From Clostridiaceae bacterium (lineage in GTDB: Bacteria; Bacillota; Clostridia; Lachnospirales; Lachnospiraceae), in NCBI GenBank assembly GCA_910575585.1, contig CAJTGF010000042.1, positions 1 through 48,416 on the forward strand: a stretch of 48,416 bases of DNA. Reading direction: 5' to 3'. The notes under the pieces were generated by a model, which was given only the letters and a program-made list of their open reading frames with translations, searched no databases and was not told the origin of the DNA. Shown here one piece after another: positions 42,434 through 48,416 of the stretch; the first letter of the stretch is position 1; the number at the start of each line of letters is the position of its first letter. The translations under genes were made by a program, and so were the position numbers.

Positions 42434-43696
42434 ATGGCATTGAAGAAAAAGCCGGTAACCGGCATGAAAGATATCCTGCCCGGGGAGATGCAGATTCGAA
42501 ACTACGTCATGAGCCAGATCCAGGAGACCTACAAAGCCTTCGGCTTCTCCCAGATCGAGACTCCGTGCGTAGAGCACATCGAGAATCTGACCAGCAAGCA
42601 GGGAGGGGACAATGAGAAACTGATATTTAAAATATTAAAAAGAGGCGAAAAACTGAACCTGGAACATGCCGGCTCTGAAGCGGACCTGGTAGACGGCGGC
42701 CTGCGCTACGACCTGACCGTGCCCCTTGCAAGATACTACTCCAATAACGCGGCAGCGCTCCCGTCTCCGTTCAAGGCTTTGCAGATGGGAAGCGTATGGC
42801 GTGCCGACCGTCCCCAGAAAGGGCGCTACCGCCAGTTCGTCCAGTGCGACATCGACATTCTTGGAGATGCCACGTCTCTGGCGGAGATTGAGCTGATTCT
42901 GGCCACCACCACGGCCCTGGGAAAGATTTGCCCGGACAATTCCTTCACGGTGAGAATCAACGACCGGGGGATTTTAAAAGGCATGGCCGCCTGGTGCGGT
43001 TTCGCCGAGGAGTCCTATGACCAGGTGTTTATCACCCTTGACAAGATGGACAAGATTGGAATGGACGGCGTAAAGGCGGAGCTTCTGGAAAACGGCTGCG
43101 GGGCGGACCAGGTAGACCGCTATCTTGGCCTGTTCACCACGGTCACAAGAGACGCCGACGGCGTGCGCAGGCTGGGAGAACTGCTGAAAGACGTGATGCC
43201 CGAAAGCGTATCCCAGGGACTGGCCCACATTATGGACACGGTAAAAGACGTGGCTGTGGCAGAATTTAACATCGAATTTGACCCGACACTGGTGCGGGGA
43301 ATGTCCTACTATACAGGGACCATTTTCGAGGTAGCCATGGAGGGCTTCGGCGGTTCCGTGGCAGGCGGCGGCCGCTACGATAAGATGATAGGCAAATTCA
43401 CCGGCATGGAGACGCCGGCCTGCGGATTTTCCATCGGATTCGAACGCATTGTCACCATCCTGATGGACCGGAATTTCCAGGTTCCCTGCCAGGACGAAAA
43501 AATTGCGTACCTCTTTGAAAAAGGGTTGGACAGCAAGCGACTTGGGGAAGTCATAAACGAGGCCATGAAAGCCCGGGCACAAGGCACCCAGGTTCTGGTG
43601 GCCCAGATGAACAAGAACAAAAAGTTCCAGAAAGAACAGCTGCAAAAAGAGGGTTACACCCAGTTCAGGGAATTCTATAAAGAAGCGTTAAAGTAG
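42434..43696 (+). CDS. hisS: Histidyl-tRNA synthetase
   Basis: A 420-residue class II synthetase. Visible are VTGMKDILPGE at the N-terminus, the motif-2 arginine loop VWRADRPQKGRYRQFVQCDIDI, the histidine-specific LVRGMSYYTGTIFEV, AGGGRYDKMIG, and motif 3 in CGFSIGFERIVTIL. A short C-terminal anticodon-binding domain follows (AYLFEKG to the end). The length is typical. It charges tRNA-His. AspRS follows 95 nt downstream, the common hisS-aspS pairing. Confidence 0.96.
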   Translation: MALKKKPVTGMKDILPGEMQIRNYVMSQIQETYKAFGFSQIETPCVEHIENLTSKQGGDNEKLIFKILKRGEKLNLEHAGSEADLVDGGLRYDLTVPLARYYSNNAAALPSPFKALQMGSVWRADRPQKGRYRQFVQCDIDILGDATSLAEIELILATTTALGKICPDNSFTVRINDRGILKGMAAWCGFAEESYDQVFITLDKMDKIGMDGVKAELLENGCGADQVDRYLGLFTTVTRDADGVRRLGELLKDVMPESVSQGLAHIMDTVKDVAVAEFNIEFDPTLVRGMSYYTGTIFEVAMEGFGGSVAGGGRYDKMIGKFTGMETPACGFSIGFERIVTILMDRNFQVPCQDEKIAYLFEKGLDSKRLGEVINEAMKARAQGTQVLVAQMNKNKKFQKEQLQKEGYTQFREFYKEALK

Positions 43697-43791
43697 ACGT
43701 AAAAGGCCGAGTCACAGGCCTGGCTTAAAAAACCGAAGGGCAGCAGGGCAAAAGGTCACCAAAAGGCATGCTGACAGAAATGGAGGAGATT

Positions 43792-45576
43792 ATGGCAGAA
43801 ACAATGATGGGGCTGAAACGGTCCCACAGATGTACGGAGCTTGGCACGGCCAATATAGGCGAAACCGTCACCGTCATGGGCTGGGTGCAGAAAAGCCGAA
43901 ATAAAGGCGGCATTATCTTCGTGGATTTAAGAGACAGAAGCGGAATACTGCAGATTATTTTTGAGGAGAGCGACTGCGGCGCGGAAAGCTTCGGAAAGGC
44001 GGAAAAACTGAGGAGCGAGTTCGTCATCGCGGTCACAGGCAAGGTGGAGGCCCGCTCCGGCGGTGTCAACGAGAACCTGGCCACAGGAGCCATCGAAGTG
44101 AGGGCGGCAGGACTGCGCATTCTTTCAGAATCCGAGACCCCGCCGTTCCCCATCGAGGAGAATTCAAAGACCAAGGAGGAACTGCGTTTAAAATACCGGT
44201 TCCTGGATTTAAGGCGTCCTGATTTGCAGAGAAGCATGATGTTCAGAAGCAACATTGCCATTCTCACCAGAAAATTTCTGGCAGAAGAAGGATTTCTGGA
44301 GATTGAAACCCCGACTCTCATAAAGAGTACGCCGGAGGGGGCCAGAGACTATCTGGTGCCCAGCCGCGTACACCCGGGCTCCTTCTACGCCCTGCCCCAG
44401 TCCCCCCAGCTGTTCAAGCAGCTTCTGATGTGCTCCGGCTATGACCGCTATTTCCAGCTGGCCAGATGCTACCGGGACGAGGACCTTCGGGCGGACCGCC
44501 AGCCGGAGTTCACCCAGATTGACATGGAGCTCTCCTTTGTGGATGTGGACGACGTGATTGACGTCAACGAACGGCTGCTTCAGAGGCTGTTTAAAGAACT
44601 GTTAGATGTGGAGATTCCCATGCCCATCCCCAGGATGACGTGGCAGGAGGCCATGGACCGTTTCGGCTCCGACAAGCCTGACCTGCGCTTCGGCATGGAG
44701 CTGAAAAATGTGTCCGATACGGTGAGGGACTGTGAGTTTGCCGTGTTCAAAAATGCCCTGGAACAGGGCGGAAGCGTCCGGGGAATCAACGCCAAGGGCC
44801 AGGGCGGCATGCCCCGTAAGAAGATTGATGCCCTGGTGGAATTTGCCAAAGGCTTTGGGGCCAAGGGCCTGGCCTATCTGGCTGTTCAGGAAGACGGCTC
44901 CTACAAGTCATCCTTTGCCAAATTCATGACCGATGAGCAGCTGCACAGCCTGGTGGATGCCATGGACGGCAATCCGGGAGACCTTCTTCTCTTTGCCGCT
45001 GACAAGAACAAGGTAGTTTGGGATGTGCTGGGCAATCTCCGTCTGGAGCTGGCAAGGCAGCAGGACCTTTTGAAGAAGGACGACTTTAAGTTCCTCTGGG
45101 TCACCGAGTTCCCGCTGTTAGAGTACTCCGAGGAACAGGAGCGGTTCGTGGCCATGCACCATCCATTTACCATGCCTATGGAAGAGGACTGGGGAAAGAT
45201 AGACGCAGAACCCGGCGCTGTCAGGGCGAAAGCCTACGATATCGTGCTCAACGGCACAGAGCTGGGCGGCGGTTCCGTCCGTATCCACCAGGGGGATATC
45301 CAGGCGAAGATGTTTGAGGTTTTAGGGTTTACGCCGGAGAAGGCCCAGGAGCAGTTCGGCTTCCTTCTGGAGGCATTCAAGTTCGGCGTGCCGCCCCACG
45401 CAGGGCTGGCCTACGGTCTGGACCGTCTGGCCATGCTGATGGTGGGAGCGGACAGCATCCGTGACGTGATCGCCTTCCCGAAAGTGAAAGATGCCTCCTG
45501 TCTGATGACAGAAGCGCCGGCTCCTGTGGATGGAAAACAGCTTGAAGAGCTGGGGATCGAGATCGTTGAGGATTAG
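43792..45576 (+). CDS. aspS: Aspartyl-tRNA synthetase
   Basis: A 594-residue class IIb synthetase of bacterial type. The OB-fold anticodon domain has VMGWVQKSRNKGGIIFVDLRDRSGILQI. The catalytic domain has motif 2 in YFQLARCYRDEDLRADRQPEFTQIDMELSF, and the bacterial GAD insertion lies around residues 290-420. Motif 3 is GLAYGLDRLAMLMVGADSIRDVIAFPK. The frame is open from 43768, but GGAGGAG just before ATG 43792 decides the start. A strong terminator follows. Confidence 0.96.
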   Translation: MAETMMGLKRSHRCTELGTANIGETVTVMGWVQKSRNKGGIIFVDLRDRSGILQIIFEESDCGAESFGKAEKLRSEFVIAVTGKVEARSGGVNENLATGAIEVRAAGLRILSESETPPFPIEENSKTKEELRLKYRFLDLRRPDLQRSMMFRSNIAILTRKFLAEEGFLEIETPTLIKSTPEGARDYLVPSRVHPGSFYALPQSPQLFKQLLMCSGYDRYFQLARCYRDEDLRADRQPEFTQIDMELSFVDVDDVIDVNERLLQRLFKELLDVEIPMPIPRMTWQEAMDRFGSDKPDLRFGMELKNVSDTVRDCEFAVFKNALEQGGSVRGINAKGQGGMPRKKIDALVEFAKGFGAKGLAYLAVQEDGSYKSSFAKFMTDEQLHSLVDAMDGNPGDLLLFAADKNKVVWDVLGNLRLELARQQDLLKKDDFKFLWVTEFPLLEYSEEQERFVAMHHPFTMPMEEDWGKIDAEPGAVRAKAYDIVLNGTELGGGSVRIHQGDIQAKMFEVLGFTPEKAQEQFGFLLEAFKFGVPPHAGLAYGLDRLAMLMVGADSIRDVIAFPKVKDASCLMTEAPAPVDGKQLEELGIEIVED

Positions 45577-45620
45577 TGCAGTGATGTACCAGTAGTCTTA
45601 ATATTAAGGAAGTATAAAAA

Positions 45621-45696
45621 GCGGAGAGACCGGTAAATATGCCGGCCTTGCAGAAATTTTGGCAAGGCGGCAGTTTGGCGGGACCTCCGTTTTTTG
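45621..45696 (+). terminator. Compound intrinsic terminator after aspS
   Basis: An inner stem CCTTGC/GCAAGG extended by GCCG/CGGC, enclosed by CGGAG/CTCCG, runs directly into TTTTTT (45690-45695) and a second T-rich stretch. Confidence 0.75.
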
Positions 45697-45749
45697 CTGT
45701 TTTGCAGTAACCGTTCAAGGGTTATCTGATCGGTTACGTTTTGCATAAG

Positions 45750-45799
45750 TGTGAAATCTCTGTGAAACCATAGAAATATGGACCATAATTTGATAAAAT
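45750..45799 (+). promoter_or_regulatory. Promoter and tandem TGTGAAA box of the OmpR/HisKA pair
   Basis: TGTGAAA occurs twice (45750-45756 and 45761-45767) with an 11-bp period, ending 3 nt before TAGAAA (45771-45776). A 17-nt spacer and TAAAAT (45794-45799) with TG extension complete the promoter. Head-to-tail 11-bp repeats are the usual site of OmpR/PhoB-type dimers. Confidence 0.55.
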
Positions 45800-45830
45800 G
45801 GCATTAATACAGAGAAAAGGTGGTTTTTCC

Positions 45831-46508
45831 ATGGAAAACTTAAAAATACTGGTGGTAGACGACGAGGCCAGAATGAGAAAACTGGTAAAAGATTTCCTGA
45901 CTATAAAAGGGTTTGCGGTTATAGAGGCGGAGGATGGAGAAGAGGCAGTTGACACATTTTTTAAAAATAAGGATATTGCCCTTGTGATCCTGGACGTGAT
46001 GATGCCGAAGATGGACGGATGGGAAGTGTGCAAAGCCATCCGCCAGTATTCCCAGATCCCTATTATCATGCTGACGGCCCGGGGGGAAGAAAGAGACGAG
46101 CTAAAGGGATTTGAACTGGGGGTGGACGAGTATATTTCCAAACCTTTCAGCCCCAAGATCCTGGTGGCCCGGGTGGAGGCGATCCTACGCAGGAGCAATG
46201 CCATATCCAGCGACGCGATCCGGGTAGGCGGGATCGACATCAACAAGGCGGCTCACCAGGTAACCATTGACGGCGTTCCGGTGGAGTTAAGCTTTAAAGA
46301 GTTTGAACTCCTGTCATACTTTGTGGATAATCAGGGGATCGCTCTGTCCAGGGAAAAGATTTTGAACAATGTGTGGAATTACGATTATTTTGGAGACGCC
46401 AGGACCATAGACACCCATGTGAAGAAGCTGCGCAGCAAGATGGGGAATAAAGGTGAGTATATCAAGACCATCTGGGGTATGGGATACAAATTCGAAGTGG
46501 CAGAATAG
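45831..46508 (+). CDS. OmpR-family response regulator
   Basis: A 225-residue regulator. The receiver has VVDDE, phospho-acceptor D55 in VILDVMMPK, a switch threonine in IMLTARGEE, and lysine in YISKPFSPK. The winged-helix domain (about 128-222) contains ELLSYFVDNQGIALSREKILNNVWNYDYFGDARTIDTHVKKLRSKMG. The frame is open from 45798, but AAGGTGG 9 nt before ATG 45831 and the standard N-terminus MENLKILVVDDE decide the start. The kinase follows after 12 nt. The tandem box upstream suggests autoregulation. Confidence 0.95.
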   Translation: MENLKILVVDDEARMRKLVKDFLTIKGFAVIEAEDGEEAVDTFFKNKDIALVILDVMMPKMDGWEVCKAIRQYSQIPIIMLTARGEERDELKGFELGVDEYISKPFSPKILVARVEAILRRSNAISSDAIRVGGIDINKAAHQVTIDGVPVELSFKEFELLSYFVDNQGIALSREKILNNVWNYDYFGDARTIDTHVKKLRSKMGNKGEYIKTIWGMGYKFEVAE

Positions 46509-46520
46509 CAGAGGTGAAGT

Positions 46521-48047
46521 ATGAAACGTTCCATAAGAATCCGCTTTACCATGATTTTCATAGGTCTTATGGCCGGGATTTTCGTAGGGATCTGGTGTGT
46601 CAATAACTGGATGCTGGAATGGTTTTATATCAATCAGAAAGTGGATGCCCTTCAGCTGGGCTACACCAGGATGAATGAATTGGTCATGGAAAGATGGGAG
46701 TCCGGCGGAAGCATAAACGACGAGTTTATCACAGACAGCTACGGGGAAGAGGTGCAGACTCCGGCTATTGAGCTCTTGCGGAGTCTGGGAGATCAGTATA
46801 ATATTACCATGGTAATCATTGACAGTTTCAGCAATACTCCGGTTGTGGCCTCCACCCGGGATGTGAAGTTTATGATGGATCGGGTATTCCAATATATGGT
46901 AGGGAGAAACAATCCCCGGACAGAACTGATCTTGAAGGAGGACAATTACACGATCCAGAAAACCTATGATACCCGCTCCAAATCCTTTTACCTGGAAAGC
47001 TGGGGGTATTACGGTGATAATCGGACTATTTTTATGATGTCAATTCCCCTGGCCAGCATTCGGGAAAGTGTGCAGTTGTCCAACAAGTTTTTGGCTTATG
47101 TGGGGATTATGGCTCTGGTGCTGAGCAGCATTGTGGTATATTTTACCACGAAAAAAGTCACTTCCCCCATACTGCAGCTGGCCCATATTTCGGAGCGCAT
47201 GTCCAACCTGGACTTTGACGCCAAATACCAGGGAAATGCCCAGGATGAAATCGGCATTTTGGGGAACAGCGTAAATACCCTGTCGGATAAGCTGAAGGAG
47301 ACCATCGGGGAGTTAAAGTCTGCCAATAACCAGCTGTTAAAGGATATTGAAGAAAAAAATCAGATTGACGAGATGCGGCAGGAATTTATCGGCAATGTAT
47401 CCCATGAATTAAAGACTCCCATCGCTCTGATCCAGGGATACGCGGAAGGTCTGACCGAGGGCATGGCCCAGGACAAAGAGAGCCGGGACTATTACTGTGA
47501 AGTCATTATGGACGAGGCCAACAAAATGAATACCATGGTCCGCCAGCTCCTGACCCTGAACGCTTTGGAGTCGGGGAATGATATGGTGACTATGGAACGA
47601 TTTGACCTGGTGGAACTGATCCAGGGAGTTTTGGCAGCCGCAAGGATATTGATTGAGCAGAAACAGGCCAAGATTATATTTTACTGCGACCATCCGGTGT
47701 ACGTGTGGGCGGATGAATTTAAAATAGAAGAGGTAGTGACCAACTATGTCAGCAATGCGCTAAATCATCTGGACGGAAAGAAGATCATCTGCATTACCAT
47801 AGAAGAATTGGGGGACAATGTAAGGGTGGCAGTGAGAAATACGGGAACGCTGATCCCCCAGGAAGCTCTGTCCAATCTATGGACAAAGTTTTATAAGGTA
47901 GATAAAGCCAGGACCCGGGCTTATGGAGGAAGCGGAATCGGTTTGTCCATTGTGAAGGCCATCATGGATTCTCACCATAAGGAGTGCGGGGTCCGGAATG
48001 TGGAGGATGGAGTTGAGTTTTGGTTTACGCTTGATTCGAAAGTTTAA
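46521..48047 (+). CDS. Sensor histidine kinase with HAMP and HisKA domains
   Basis: A 508-residue kinase. Helix 1 (about 8-29), an extracytoplasmic sensor of ~150 residues and helix 2 (~190-212) are followed by HAMP (TSPILQLAHISERMSNLDF), a coiled coil, HisKA with H295 in FIGNVSHELKTPIALIQGYAEG, and an ATPase domain (EVVTNYVSNALNH, LWTKFYKVD, GGSGIGLSIVKAIMDSHH). It partners the regulator just upstream (AGAGGTGAAGT before its ATG). The sensed signal is not evident; the layout resembles cell-envelope stress sensors. Confidence 0.95.
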   Translation: MKRSIRIRFTMIFIGLMAGIFVGIWCVNNWMLEWFYINQKVDALQLGYTRMNELVMERWESGGSINDEFITDSYGEEVQTPAIELLRSLGDQYNITMVIIDSFSNTPVVASTRDVKFMMDRVFQYMVGRNNPRTELILKEDNYTIQKTYDTRSKSFYLESWGYYGDNRTIFMMSIPLASIRESVQLSNKFLAYVGIMALVLSSIVVYFTTKKVTSPILQLAHISERMSNLDFDAKYQGNAQDEIGILGNSVNTLSDKLKETIGELKSANNQLLKDIEEKNQIDEMRQEFIGNVSHELKTPIALIQGYAEGLTEGMAQDKESRDYYCEVIMDEANKMNTMVRQLLTLNALESGNDMVTMERFDLVELIQGVLAAARILIEQKQAKIIFYCDHPVYVWADEFKIEEVVTNYVSNALNHLDGKKIICITIEELGDNVRVAVRNTGTLIPQEALSNLWTKFYKVDKARTRAYGGSGIGLSIVKAIMDSHHKECGVRNVEDGVEFWFTLDSKV

Positions 48048-48148
48048 GAAGATGTCCCATTGTTCCAGGCTATTGAAAAAGGACATATGCGGTTACATTC
48101 ACAAGGTATCTGCCAGTGGAAAAAAGTTAAAAAAATCCAAAAAAAGTG

Positions 48149-48177
48149 TTGACTTTTGTAAAAGGATTTGATATTAT
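48149..48177 (+). promoter_or_regulatory. rRNA operon promoter P1
   Basis: TTGACT (48149-48154), 17 nt, TATTAT (48172-48177), preceded by A-tracts that look like an UP element. Confidence 0.8.
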
Positions 48178-48183
48178 AAGACT

Positions 48184-48203
48184 CGCCCCGTGAGAGCGGG
48201 GCG
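48184..48203 (+). other. GC-rich hairpin between the rRNA promoters
   Basis: CGCCCCG/CGGGGCG, a perfect 7-bp stem with a 6-nt loop at the very start of the P1 transcript. It is followed by A-rich sequence, so it is not a terminator. Confidence 0.55.
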
Positions 48204-48251
48204 CAGAGAAAAAACAAATGAAAAAATCCAAGAAAAAAGTTAAAAAAGCTG

Positions 48252-48280
48252 TTGACAATTCGAAAAAGATGTGCTATCAT
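48252..48280 (+). promoter_or_regulatory. rRNA operon promoter P2
   Basis: Consensus TTGACA (48252-48257), 17 nt, TATCAT (48275-48280) with TG extension. The A-rich region before it repeats elements of the P1 upstream region (AATCCAA, AAAGTTAAAAAA). Confidence 0.85.
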
Positions 48281-48284
48281 ATAT

Positions 48285-48416
48285 AAGCTGCTTTTGAGAG
48301 AAGGACAGCAACGGACCTTGAAAATCGAAGATTGAACAGTATGTAAGACCCTGAAAATTCCAAATAAAAAGGCTCGGTTTGGAGCCTTGGATTTGAGAAA
48401 ATTCAGAACGAATGCG
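48285..48416 (+). other. Pre-16S rRNA leader, partial
   Basis: The stretch contains GACCTTGAAAATCGAA, typical of clostridial rRNA leaders and spacers and a likely boxA/antitermination region. It also holds a processing-type hairpin AAGGCTC/GAGCCTT (48369-48388). The mature 16S start is not reached before the window ends. Confidence 0.75.

Overview
This is chromosomal DNA of a Gram-positive anaerobe of the class Clostridia, most likely family Lachnospiraceae. The reasons are bifunctional Rel with RFKD chemistry, HemZ, the order rel - MBL hydrolase - hemZ - hisS - aspS, GHKL/LytTR signalling, strong AGGAGG ribosome binding sites, SigA-type promoters, and no outer-membrane genes. I recognise no mobile element, tRNA or CRISPR array.

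Layout. (1) 199-5431, minus strand: a visibly AT-rich five-gene surface-polysaccharide operon (GT2, GT32, GT2, Wzy-like polymerase, GtrII-like transferase). It has its own promoter and is divergent from a Wzx-like flippase (5620-7041). (2) 7216-10706: a LytTR regulator with a GHKL kinase, then a second, degenerate GHKL kinase. (3) 10765-15305: a GtrA/YfhO pair for lipid-linked glycosylation, overlapping argH. (4) 16755-27438: the most unusual block. An extended -10 promoter starts a transcript that folds at once into a ~157-nt structured leader. Eight co-directional genes follow: VTC-domain polymerase, DUF4956 membrane protein, CotH kinase, membrane-anchored glycosidase-like protein, HEAT-repeat protein, processive GT2 synthase, degenerate GGDEF/EAL protein, and a GH18-like protein. 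I read this as a candidate c-di-GMP-responsive system for making and modifying a cell-surface polymer. It is flanked by a histidine kinase (15311-16609) and an OmpR-type regulator (27451-28131) whose orientation suggests they were once adjacent. (5) 28341-34802: a sugar-ABC lipoprotein and two permeases without an ATPase, then an HlyD-like adaptor and a MacB-core-like stub. The promoter of this operon and that of the divergent regulator carry the same 13-bp box at the same distance from the -10. (6) 34951-36336: a MATE transporter. (7) 36350-36630: a strong terminator, then a ~170-bp palindromic element. (8) 36701-45576: housekeeping genes map (with SEC-C zinc motif), rel, MBL hydrolase, hemZ, hisS, aspS. 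(9) 45831-48047: an OmpR/HisKA two-component pair behind a tandem TGTGAAA repeat. (10) 48120-48416: tandem rRNA promoters and the pre-16S leader; the 16S gene lies beyond the window.

How it may work together (inference): the flanking two-component system would control the ABC/adaptor operon and itself through the shared box. The polymer operon would be controlled by its RNA leader and, after translation, by nucleotide binding to the catalytically dead GGDEF/EAL protein beside the synthase. Starts were moved from the longest reading frame wherever a ribosome binding site clearly favoured an internal codon. Residue numbers use the starts given here.
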